From an uncultured Collinsella sp. (GTDB taxonomy: Bacteria; Actinomycetota; Coriobacteriia; Coriobacteriales; Coriobacteriaceae), in contig CAUDQR010000009.1 of the NCBI GenBank assembly GCA_958451615.1, positions 1-64,000 on the forward strand: DNA of 64,000 bases, written 5' to 3'. Below the pieces are notes generated by a model. The model did not search any database and was not told the origin of the DNA. It was given only the letters and a program-made list of their open reading frames with translations. Below are positions 17,121 to 25,235 of the stretch, piece after piece. Every line of letters begins with the position of its first letter. Position 1 is the stretch's first letter. The translations under genes and the position numbers were made by a program.

Positions 17121-19421
17121 CTACTTGATCTTGGTCGTACCCGGTGCCAGGTTGGGGTCGGTCTCGTTGGCCTCGGTCTGGAAGTGCTCGGTGTACACGT
17201 TCTTGCCGTCGCGGAACATCTCGTAGTACTGCATCTTGGCGTAATCCTCGCGTGCCTTGGTGGCGGCAGCGGCGGCGGCGTCGTCACCGGTGACGTTGGA
17301 GGAAAGCGCCCAGCGCAGGCTGGCGTCCTCGTAGCCCACGGAGTTGATGGCGGGCAGCGACTCGCGCAGCGTCATGTGCGCCTTCTGGTAGTCTGAGAGG
17401 GGTGCGCCGATCAATTGCATCAGCTGGGTGGACAGGTAGTTGGTGGACAGGTCGTCGACCTCACTCGTCTGGTTGCAACCGGCAACGTCGTAGTTGGCCC
17501 AGATGATGTAGTCGGTCTGCCACAGACGTTCCTGGTGCGTGGCATCGTCCTCGCCGGTAAACCACTTGTCATTGAACTTGGACGGGAAGAACGGCTGGTG
17601 ATCGCCCCAGAACACCACGACCACCTTGCGGTCGAGCTTGCTCAAGGCGTTGAGGAAGTAGCGCAACGCCTGGTCGGACTGCTCGATGCACGAGACATAC
17701 TCATCGACATCGGAGAGCGTACCGTCCTCGACGGTCTTAGCGTCCAGATCGGTCGTGTCGATATTCAGGTGCATCTGCTTGTCGACCGGCACCAGGCCCG
17801 TGTCGTAGCCCGAGTGGTTCTGCATGGTCACATCGAAGATGAACTGCGGATCGGCGTTCTGGTTGAGCAGCTCCAGAATCTTGTCGTAGGTCGCCTGGTC
17901 GGTCACCATGCCGCGCAGGGTATCGGCGCCCTGGAAATCGTTGATGGACAGGAACTGGTCAAAGCCAAAGTCCTTATAGACGTTCTCGCGGTTCCAGTTG
18001 GTGGCGTGGTTGGGGTGCATGGCCGTGGTGGAATATCCGAGCGACTTGAACTGCTCGGCAAGATTCTCGGTCGTCTCCATGTTGTAGATGGTGTAGGGGT
18101 ACACGCCCGAACCCAGGTTGGCCATGGAGTTGCCGGTCATAAACTCAAACTCGGTATTGGCCGTGCCGCCGCCGTAGGCGCTCACATAGAGCTTGCCGCG
18201 GCTGAGACAGTTGGACAGGCTCTTAAAGTACTGCGGACCCTCGTAGCCGGCGCGCATGTTCTGGTAGATGGACAGGTCCGAGAAGGTCTCGTTCATGATG
18301 GCGATGACCGTGGGCTTCTCGCTGTCGAATTGCTCCTTTGCGGCGGCGCGCTCGTCGCTCTTGGCCGCGTCGGACTTGTCGTAGGCCTTGGCGTACTTTT
18401 TGAGCGTGGCCTTGGCATCGTCGACGGAGTAGTCGGCGGGTTTGGGCGGCTTGATGGACTGTGCTGCACTAATAAAGGCAGGCAGATAGCCCTCGCGCCA
18501 GTAGCTCTCGAGCGGACGCCAGGTGTAGACGGTGATGCCGAGGGTGTTGTAGTAGTCGATAAGCGTGACATGCGCGGTCACGCCGCCCAGGCACAGCACC
18601 GCCACGAGCAGGTTGATGAGCAGCATGCGCTTGGCGTTGACGGCACCCTTCTGACGGTGCGGTGCCACCAGGCCGGCGTACTCGCATAGCAGCATGGCGA
18701 TGGCGGTAAAGCCCATGGACAGCACGCAGAACAACGAGATGGAGAAGGTGTAGCCGGTGCCGGCGACTGCGGCGGCGGTGGAGATGGCCGAAAGGTCGCC
18801 CGGCTGGATGGGCATGGATTTAAACGTGATGACGAAGAACTCGGCAATGCCCAGGACAAAGAGGGCAAAGGCCAGGACCGCGGGAGCTGCGCCGTGGCGC
18901 TGGAACAGGAAGAACAGGCCGACCATGAGCACGGTGATGATGGCCCACTCGAGCAGGATGCACAGGGGGTAGACCCAGGTAAAGTCGTGGTTGGACGAGA
19001 CCTCCATGCCCAGCAGCGCAAAGACGCCGGCGAGCAGCAGGCATAAGACGGCGGCGACGAGCGGTTTGCCCACAAAGGCGCCGCGCAGGCGGGCGAGCTT
19101 GCCAGTGGGGGCGGGAGCGTCGGCCGAGGCGAACGCAAAGACGCGCGGGGCGATGCGGTCGCGGGCGATGCTGGCCCAAGCGCATCCGGTGAGAATGGCG
19201 TTGGTCAGGATGAGCATCACAAAGGCGAGCGGCTCGTTTTGAGCGACGAGGCCAATGGCGCCCCAAATGGTCAAAAAGAGCTGGAACAGGCCGAAGGCGA
19301 CGCTCCACCCAAGAGCGCTTTTGGCAACGGTGCCCGACTTTGCGCAAATGGCCTTGGCCTCGCGCAAGACAAGGTAGACGGTCGCCGCAAGACCGACGAG
19401 CGAGATGGCGGCAGCGAACAT
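17121..19421 (-). CDS. LTA synthase family sulfatase-fold transferase
   Basis: A 766-residue protein: about 10 hydrophobic segments in the first 300 residues, then an extracytoplasmic alkaline-phosphatase-superfamily domain. Key motifs are MNETFSDLSIY (metal site with the Thr nucleophile), NTEFEFMTGNS, MHPNHATNWNRENVYKDFGF and FWGDHQPFFP. LtaS-type enzymes transfer glycerol phosphate from phosphatidylglycerol to a growing glycolipid-anchored polymer on the outer membrane face. Substrate here is inferred; related enzymes decorate other glycans. ATG 19421 is chosen because GAGGAG lies 7 bp upstream; an in-frame GTG at 19436 overlaps that site. It stands alone, divergent from the nitroreductase gene across 213 bp that also holds a TGCGCAGC/GCTGCGCA hairpin. 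Confidence 0.85.
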   Translation of the reverse strand: MFAAAISLVGLAATVYLVLREAKAICAKSGTVAKSALGWSVAFGLFQLFLTIWGAIGLVAQNEPLAFVMLILTNAILTGCAWASIARDRIAPRVFAFASADAPAPTGKLARLRGAFVGKPLVAAVLCLLLAGVFALLGMEVSSNHDFTWVYPLCILLEWAIITVLMVGLFFLFQRHGAAPAVLAFALFVLGIAEFFVITFKSMPIQPGDLSAISTAAAVAGTGYTFSISLFCVLSMGFTAIAMLLCEYAGLVAPHRQKGAVNAKRMLLINLLVAVLCLGGVTAHVTLIDYYNTLGITVYTWRPLESYWREGYLPAFISAAQSIKPPKPADYSVDDAKATLKKYAKAYDKSDAAKSDERAAAKEQFDSEKPTVIAIMNETFSDLSIYQNMRAGYEGPQYFKSLSNCLSRGKLYVSAYGGGTANTEFEFMTGNSMANLGSGVYPYTIYNMETTENLAEQFKSLGYSTTAMHPNHATNWNRENVYKDFGFDQFLSINDFQGADTLRGMVTDQATYDKILELLNQNADPQFIFDVTMQNHSGYDTGLVPVDKQMHLNIDTTDLDAKTVEDGTLSDVDEYVSCIEQSDQALRYFLNALSKLDRKVVVVFWGDHQPFFPSKFNDKWFTGEDDATHQERLWQTDYIIWANYDVAGCNQTSEVDDLSTNYLSTQLMQLIGAPLSDYQKAHMTLRESLPAINSVGYEDASLRWALSSNVTGDDAAAAAATKAREDYAKMQYYEMFRDGKNVYTEHFQTEANETDPNLAPGTTKIK

Positions 19422-19634
19422 GCTGAGACTCCTCACAAACTAAAACCTACGAAAGCGGGGATTTACCCGATTGTTACCAAGATATGCGCAGCGATTGGTG
19501 GCTGCGCACAACAACCAGCCATATTAACGCGCGCGTGTGGCGGTGTGGCGCAATGTAGTGGCGACCTGCGCGATAATGGACGGGAATTACACGGAAACGT
19601 AAAGGCTTCTTAAAGAAATGGCGAGGGTAGGGCG

Positions 19635-20507
19635 ATGAGCGAGCAGGTTTGCGAGGCGGACATGGGCGGCGACGGAGCTGCGGGCGTGGATACGTACGGC
19701 TATCCGGTCGAGACTACGGGCAACGCGGTACTGGACATTTTGGAGCACCGTTCGTCCACGCGCGCTTTTGCGCGCGATGACAACGACCGTCCCGTGGCGG
19801 TGACCGACGAGCAGCGGGCGGCGATCTTGCATGCGGCGAGTCGTGCACCGTCGGCGGGCGCCATGATGATGTATTCCATCGTGAGCATTCGCGAGCAGGC
19901 TACGCTGGACCGTCTGGCCGACCTGTGCGATCACCAGCCCATGATCGCCAAGGCGCCCTGGGCACTTATATTTGTGGTCGATTATGCCAAGTGGATCGAT
20001 CTGTTTGAGCACGTGGGCTGCTTTGAACCCGAGTTTGTCGAGCGCGTGGGCAAGGCGCCCCGCCGCGCGCCGGGTTTGGGCGACTTTGCCATCGCGGCGC
20101 AGGATGCCGTGATCGCCGCTCAAAACGCCGTGGTCGCCGCCGAATCTCTGGGGCTGGGGAGCTGCTATATCGGCGATATCGTCGAGAACGCCGAGGAAGT
20201 TGCCGCACTGCTGGACTTGCCTGCCTATACCATGCCGCTGTCGATGCTCATCATCGGCACGCCCCGTAAGGAGCGCCCGGCAATCGCGCATCCCGTGGTG
20301 AACCTGGTGCACGAGGAGCGTTATTGTCGCGCCGACGCCGCGACGATGGATGCGCAGGTGGCCGAGATGGATGCGATGTTTCGCCCGCACGCCCGCGAGG
20401 TGGGCGAGCGCGTCATCGACATCTACACCCGTAAGCACACGAGCCCCTTTATGGCCGAGATGAGCCGCTCTATGGAGTGGTGGTTCAAAAACTGGCTCGG
20501 AAAATGA
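19635..20507 (+). CDS. Nitroreductase family protein
   Basis: A 290-residue FMN-dependent oxidoreductase of the nitroreductase superfamily. The N-terminal LEHRSSTRAFARD segment is the classic FMN phosphate-binding RRSxRxF pattern. SRAPSAGAMMMYSIV and AAESLGLGSCYIGDI complete the fold, and IIGTPRKERP closes it. It would reduce nitro groups, quinones or similar acceptors with NAD(P)H; the true substrate is unknown. The C-terminal extension of about 70 residues (from VNLVHEERY) is longer than in minimal nitroreductases and ends with a Trp-rich MEWWFKNWLGK. A GAGGGTAGGG ribosome site precedes ATG 19635. Confidence 0.87.
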   Translation: MSEQVCEADMGGDGAAGVDTYGYPVETTGNAVLDILEHRSSTRAFARDDNDRPVAVTDEQRAAILHAASRAPSAGAMMMYSIVSIREQATLDRLADLCDHQPMIAKAPWALIFVVDYAKWIDLFEHVGCFEPEFVERVGKAPRRAPGLGDFAIAAQDAVIAAQNAVVAAESLGLGSCYIGDIVENAEEVAALLDLPAYTMPLSMLIIGTPRKERPAIAHPVVNLVHEERYCRADAATMDAQVAEMDAMFRPHAREVGERVIDIYTRKHTSPFMAEMSRSMEWWFKNWLGK

Positions 20508-20509
20508 CG

Positions 20510-20542
20510 AATGTGACAAAGGGGGCGTCCCTTTGTCACATT
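20510..20542 (+). terminator. Perfect hairpin, CCCTTTGTCACA repeat family
   Basis: AATGTGACAAAGGG (20510-20523) pairs over 14 bp with CCCTTTGTCACATT (20529-20542), loop GGCGT. It begins 3 bp after the nitroreductase stop. It lacks a long T-run, but the same motif recurs after other genes (see 56509-56539). Confidence 0.65.
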
Positions 20543-20602
20543 CCATATCGCCGCGGTGGCCTAAAGGCCGCATAAATGTTTATCTAGCTGGGAAAACGGT
20601 GC

Positions 20603-20631
20603 CATTAAAATATGGGCTGATTACATATAAT
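20603..20631 (+). promoter_or_regulatory. Promoter of kup
   Basis: A perfect -10 TATAAT at 20626-20631 lies 35 bp before the start codon. The hexamer 17 bp upstream (CATTAA, 20603-20608) is poor, so activator dependence is possible. Confidence 0.5.
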
Positions 20632-20666
20632 CCCGTCGAACGTTAAAATTGGGAGGAAACCGGCTT

Positions 20667-22694
20667 ATGGAACAAAAGGCAAAGGAAGTAGCCTCGCACG
20701 CTGCGATTCCTGTGAGCATCTCGGCGATGCTCGTCACGCTGGGCGTGGTGTATGGCGATATCGGCACCAGCCCCATGTATGTAACCAAGGCGCTCGTTGC
20801 CGGCAACGGCGGCATCGGAAGCGTCACGCAGGAGTTCGTGCTCGGCGCGCTCTCCCTTGTCGTGTGGACGGTCACGCTGCTAACGACCGTCAAGTACGTG
20901 CTGATCTCGCTGCGCGCCGACAACCACGGCGAGGGCGGCATCTTTGCCCTGTACAGCCTGGTCAAGCGCTGCGGCAAGTGGCTCATCATCCCCGCCATGC
21001 TGGGCGGCGCGGCGCTCCTCGCCGACGGCATCCTGACGCCTGCCGTTACCGTCACCACGGCCATCGAGGGCCTGCGCACCATCCCGGCGGTCCATGCCGT
21101 GCTCGGTGACGACCAGGGTCGTGTCGTCGCCATCACGCTTGCCATCATCATCGCGCTCTTCTTGGTGCAGCGCATCGGCACGGCCAAGATCGGTCACGCC
21201 TTCGGCCCCATCATGACGCTGTGGTTTTTGTTCCTGGGCGGCACGGGCCTGTTCTTTGTCTGCCAGTATCCCGCGGTGCTGCTGTGCCTCAACCCGTTGC
21301 GTGGCATCGCTTTTCTGCTGAGCCCCAACAACCATGCGGGCATCATGATTTTGGGCAGCTGCTTCCTCGCTACCACCGGTGCCGAGGCGCTCTATTCCGA
21401 CATGGGCCATGTGGGCCGCGGCAACATCTATGCCACCTGGCCGTTCGTTAAGTGCTGCCTGCTGCTGTCCTACATGGGCCAGGGCGCGTGGCTTATCAAC
21501 AACGCCGGCAACCCGGAGCTCATGGGTATCGCCGACCTCAACCCCTTCTACCAGATGCTCGCCCCGGGTCTGCGCCCCTTTGCCGTCGGCCTTTCCACCG
21601 TCGCGGCCATCATCGCCTCGCAGGCGCTCATCACCGGCGCATTCTCGCTGGTGTCCGAGGCCAGCCGCCTGGACCTCATGCCGCATATGCAGGTCTTCTA
21701 TCCTGCCGAGACCAAGGGCCAGCTCTACATCCCCATGGTCAACAACGTCATGCTCGTGGGCTGCGTCGTCGTGGTGCTGCTGTTCCAGAACTCGGCGCAC
21801 ATGGAGGCCGCGTACGGCCTGGCCATTACCCTGACCATGATGTGCACGACAATGCTGCTCTTCTTCTATCTGCACGTGGAGCGCAATCTCAAGGTCGCGC
21901 CGTGGATCTTTGCCGCCTTCTTCCTTATGCTCGAGGGCTTCTTCTTTGTGAGCTCGCTCACCAAGTTCTTCCACGGCGGCTATTTCACCATCCTTATGGC
22001 CGCGCTCATCATGGGCATCATGGTGTGCTGGTACAACGGCACGGCGGTTGAGCAGCGCCAGTTTACGCTGCTGCCGCTGCGCAGCTATCTGCCGCAGCTC
22101 AAGCGCCTGCGCGACGACGATCGCTACGAGCTCGTGAGCGACAACATCGTGTACCTGACCAAGGACACCAACACCGACTATATCGACCGCGATATCGTCT
22201 ACTCGATTTTGGACAAGCACCCCAAGCGCGCTCGTGCCTGGTGGTTCGTGAACGTCGAGACCATGGACGAGCCGCATACCTTTGCCTACTCGGTCGAGAC
22301 GTTCGGCACCGACTACGTATTCCGCGTGCATCTGTACCTGGGCTATAAGATCAACCAGCGCGTCAATGCTTACCTGCGCCAGGTTGTTCAGGACCTGGCT
22401 GCCAGCGGCGAGCTGCCGGCGCAGACGCACGACTACTCGGTCTACAAGGATCCGGGCAACATCGGTACGTTTAAGTTCGTCATGATCCGCAAGCTGCTGG
22501 CGCCCGAAAGCGACGTGGAGCCCAGCGAGCGTACGGCCATCACGCTCAAGTACATCATCCGCCGCGCTGCCGGCACCCCCGCGCGCTGGTACGGCCTGGA
22601 GAACTCCAACGTGAGCTTTGAGTACGTGCCGCTGTTCACCAAGTTTAAGGCCGTGAGCAAGATGCAGCGCCTGGCTCCCGACGAGCGCCCGTAG
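20667..22694 (+). CDS. kup: Low-affinity potassium transporter Kup
   Basis: 675 residues with about 12 membrane segments and the Kup/HAK/KUP signature near the N-terminus, VVYGDIGTSPMYV (the pore-region GDxGTSPLY motif). A soluble C-terminal domain of about 180 residues starts near RSYLPQLKRLRDDDRYEL. It catalyses K+ uptake coupled to protons. Length fits the family (620-700). ATG 20667 follows GGGAGG by 10 bp. The gene is followed by a strong terminator and then by a KdpD/KdpE-like pair, suggesting a potassium homeostasis locus without the kdpFABC pump. Confidence 0.95.
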   Translation: MEQKAKEVASHAAIPVSISAMLVTLGVVYGDIGTSPMYVTKALVAGNGGIGSVTQEFVLGALSLVVWTVTLLTTVKYVLISLRADNHGEGGIFALYSLVKRCGKWLIIPAMLGGAALLADGILTPAVTVTTAIEGLRTIPAVHAVLGDDQGRVVAITLAIIIALFLVQRIGTAKIGHAFGPIMTLWFLFLGGTGLFFVCQYPAVLLCLNPLRGIAFLLSPNNHAGIMILGSCFLATTGAEALYSDMGHVGRGNIYATWPFVKCCLLLSYMGQGAWLINNAGNPELMGIADLNPFYQMLAPGLRPFAVGLSTVAAIIASQALITGAFSLVSEASRLDLMPHMQVFYPAETKGQLYIPMVNNVMLVGCVVVVLLFQNSAHMEAAYGLAITLTMMCTTMLLFFYLHVERNLKVAPWIFAAFFLMLEGFFFVSSLTKFFHGGYFTILMAALIMGIMVCWYNGTAVEQRQFTLLPLRSYLPQLKRLRDDDRYELVSDNIVYLTKDTNTDYIDRDIVYSILDKHPKRARAWWFVNVETMDEPHTFAYSVETFGTDYVFRVHLYLGYKINQRVNAYLRQVVQDLAASGELPAQTHDYSVYKDPGNIGTFKFVMIRKLLAPESDVEPSERTAITLKYIIRRAAGTPARWYGLENSNVSFEYVPLFTKFKAVSKMQRLAPDERP

Positions 22695-22730
22695 ACTGCA
22701 AGGCTATACACTTGGAACCACCACAAGGGG

Positions 22731-22776
22731 AAACCACCACAAAGGTGCCTGTCCCCTTTGTGGTGGTTTTTGTTTT
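22731..22776 (+). terminator. Terminator of kup
   Basis: AAACCACCACAAAGG (22731-22745) pairs with CCTTTGTGGTGGTTT (22755-22769), followed by a T-run with a single G. The loop GTGCCTGTC resembles the repeat motif seen at 50567-50596. Confidence 0.85.
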
Positions 22777-22797
22777 TGAGAGAGGGGCGGGGCGCTG

Positions 22798-24423
22798 ATG
22801 GACGTCCATGCGGACGGCGATATTGCCGAGAACTTTTGGTGGCGGCGCACAACGCTGACGCGTCGCAGCCCTCTGTATGACGCCTGCGTATCGGCGGGGC
22901 TGCTGGCCGCGGCGACGATTGTGGGCGCGCTGCTCGACCATCCGGGACTCGCGCCGAGCATCATGATCGTCTATGTGTTCGCCGTGCAGCTGTGCGCATT
23001 CTTTACCTGGAGCCGCCTGTATTGCCTGCTGAGCTCGGCTGCTGCCGTGGCGCTCTACAACTATTTGTTTGTCGACCCGCGCTACTCGTTGTCGCTCATC
23101 GACCGCGTCTATCCCGGCATGTTCTTTATCATGTTTGTGGTCTCGCTCGTGTCGAGCTCGATTGCGCTGGCCCTGCGCCGCGCCTTGGCGCAGGCTGCCG
23201 CCAGCGACCGTCGCACGCAGATGGTGCTCGAGACCAACCGCATGCTGCAGCGGTGCGGCGATCAGCAACAGATTGTGCATGCTATGGCAACGCAACTGGC
23301 GCGTCTTTCGGACTGTCCGGTCGTGTGGTATAGCGCCGATCCGGAAGACGATGACCTGCTGCCGCGCACGATGTACACGGCCGTGGGCGATGCCGCGCCG
23401 GTGCACCAGCTAGCGCCCCAGATGCCGCCACGGCTCTCGGCATCCGCCTATGTGGGAACGCCGCTCGATGCCACCTATGGCGGCTCGGCGTTCTTTGGCA
23501 TATACCTGACCGTGCACTCGGGCGACACCATGGTGCGCGCGGGTGATCCCGACTCGGTGGTGGGGGTGCTCGCCATTGTCGCCGAGCCCGATGCGCTGAC
23601 GCCCGAGGAGCGGACGCTTGCCGATGCCATCGTGAGCGAAGGCGAGCTGGCGCTCGATCGCGCCCGCGCCATGGAGGCCCGCGAGGAAGCGGCGGTGCTC
23701 GCTAAAAACGAGCAGCTGCGTGCCAACTTGCTGCGCTCCATCTCGCACGACCTGCGTACGCCGCTCACCAGTATTTCGGGTAATGCCGACGTGTTGCTCG
23801 ACCAGGGCTCGACCGGCACGGCCGTGCTCGACGACCAGACACGCCGCGGCATGCTCCTATCCATTCGCTCGGACGCGCAATGGCTCAACGCCACTGTCGA
23901 GAATCTGCTCGCCATCACCAAGCTCGAGGGTGGCGGTATGCGCCTGTCGACCACGCTCGAGCTCATGGACGATATCGTCGAGGAGGCGCTGCGCCACGTG
24001 AACCCGGCCGTGCGCGAGCACGACCTTAAGGTGGTGGCGTGCGATGAGCCGGCGCTCGTCAACGTCGACGCGCGCCTGATGGTGCAGCTGGTGGTCAATC
24101 TGGTGAACAACGCCATCGCCTATACGCCCGCGGGCTCGCATATCGTAATCTCGATTGGCGTCCATGATGGATGCGTGGCGTGCTCGGTTGCTGATGATGG
24201 CCCGGGCATTGCGCCCGAGGACCGCGAGCGGATCTTTGAGTCGTTCTACACCGCCAACCATGGCCTGGCCGACAGCTGCCGCAGTGTGGGCTTGGGGCTT
24301 TCGCTCTGCCGCTCCATTGCGCTGGCACATGGCGGTAGCATAGAGGTTACCGCGGCGGACCCTCACGGTTCGGTCTTTACGATTGAGCTTCCCGCCGCCG
24401 ACGTTTCGTTTGATAAGGAGTAG
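22798..24423 (+). CDS. Short KdpD-like sensor histidine kinase
   Basis: 541 residues. An N-terminal four-helix membrane domain (about 28-128, DUF4118-like, with YNYLFVDPRYSL as in KdpD) is followed by a GAF-like region, the His-containing helix (LLRSISHDLRTPLTSISG, His 317) and an ATPase domain (VNNAIAYTP, DDGPGIAPEDRERIFE, GLGLSLC). It matches the C-terminal two-thirds of KdpD but lacks the roughly 370-residue KdpD sensor plus universal-stress domains. It would phosphorylate the response regulator encoded 4 bp downstream. The position behind kup suggests control of kup; this is inferred. Confidence 0.87.
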   Translation: MDVHADGDIAENFWWRRTTLTRRSPLYDACVSAGLLAAATIVGALLDHPGLAPSIMIVYVFAVQLCAFFTWSRLYCLLSSAAAVALYNYLFVDPRYSLSLIDRVYPGMFFIMFVVSLVSSSIALALRRALAQAAASDRRTQMVLETNRMLQRCGDQQQIVHAMATQLARLSDCPVVWYSADPEDDDLLPRTMYTAVGDAAPVHQLAPQMPPRLSASAYVGTPLDATYGGSAFFGIYLTVHSGDTMVRAGDPDSVVGVLAIVAEPDALTPEERTLADAIVSEGELALDRARAMEAREEAAVLAKNEQLRANLLRSISHDLRTPLTSISGNADVLLDQGSTGTAVLDDQTRRGMLLSIRSDAQWLNATVENLLAITKLEGGGMRLSTTLELMDDIVEEALRHVNPAVREHDLKVVACDEPALVNVDARLMVQLVVNLVNNAIAYTPAGSHIVISIGVHDGCVACSVADDGPGIAPEDRERIFESFYTANHGLADSCRSVGLGLSLCRSIALAHGGSIEVTAADPHGSVFTIELPAADVSFDKE

Positions 24424-24427
24424 CGCT

Positions 24428-25141
24428 GTGCCGAACTCTGCCGTGAAACCGCTCATCTTGGTCGTTGAGGACGATCCCGCCGTCCGCAACCTTATCGTCG
24501 CCGCGCTCGAGGCGCACGGTTTGCGCCATATGGCTGTGGAGACCGCCCACGCCGCCATCGCCGCCGCTTCGTCGCAGGCGCCGAGCATTGTGCTGCTCGA
24601 TCTGGGCCTGCCCGATATGGACGGCGTCAAGGTGGTGGAGTCGGTGCGCGCGTGGTCGGGCATGCCGATCATCGTGGTCTCGGCACGCAGCGAGGACGCG
24701 GACAAGATCCGCGCGCTCGATGCCGGCGCCGACGACTACCTGACCAAGCCGTTTTCGGTCGAGGAGCTGCTCGCGCGCATTCGCACGACGCTCAGGCGCC
24801 TTTCGTATGCGCAAACGGGCGGCGTTGCCTCCGAGGGCTCGTTCGATACCGGTGAGCTGCATATCAATTTTGATGCCGGCATCGCCACGATGGATGGCGA
24901 GGAGCTGCATCTGACGCCGATTGAGTACAAACTTTTGTGCTTGCTGGCGCACAACGCCGACAAGGTGCTGACGCACCAGTTTATCTTGCACGAGATTTGG
25001 GGCACGGCGACCAAGAGCGACCTGGCGAGCCTGCGTGTCTTTATGGGCACGTTGCGTAAGAAGATCGAGTCCGACCCCGCGCATCCGCGTTACATCCAAA
25101 CCCATGTAGGCATTGGCTACCGCCTGGTCACCCAAGGCTAG
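24428..25141 (+). CDS. KdpE-like OmpR family response regulator
   Basis: 237 residues: receiver domain (acidic pair E14-D15-D16, phosphoacceptor Asp 58 in LLDLGLPDMDG, conserved Lys in DYLTKPF) and a winged-helix DNA-binding domain (LTPIEYKLLCLLAHNADKVL, then VFMGTLRKKIE and THVGIGYRL). GTG 24428 is chosen because AAGGAG in the 3' end of the kinase gene lies 7 bp upstream. Co-transcribed with the kinase, with which it pairs. Confidence 0.92.
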   Translation: MPNSAVKPLILVVEDDPAVRNLIVAALEAHGLRHMAVETAHAAIAAASSQAPSIVLLDLGLPDMDGVKVVESVRAWSGMPIIVVSARSEDADKIRALDAGADDYLTKPFSVEELLARIRTTLRRLSYAQTGGVASEGSFDTGELHINFDAGIATMDGEELHLTPIEYKLLCLLAHNADKVLTHQFILHEIWGTATKSDLASLRVFMGTLRKKIESDPAHPRYIQTHVGIGYRLVTQG

Positions 25142-25164
25142 ATCGCCAACCACCATCCCAATAT

Positions 25165-25234
25165 GAGTTGCGGTGAAATACGGTCTAAATTTGCCTAATT
25201 CCAGGCAAAACAGTCCGTATTCCACCGCAACTTT
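25165..25234. terminator. Long hairpin between convergent genes
   Basis: The arm at 25165-25195 (GAGTTGCGGTGAAATACGG and onward) pairs with 25203-25234 over about 30 bp with few mismatches, loop TAATTCCA. It sits exactly between the converging kdpE-like gene and rlmKL, so a bidirectional terminator or processed RNA hairpin is likely. Confidence 0.65.
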
Positions 25235-25235
25235 G

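Noticed and set aside
20543..20666. c-di-AMP (ydaO) riboswitch upstream of the potassium transporter
   Set aside because: The leader is only about 35 nt after a good TATAAT and shows no ydaO-like conserved stems.
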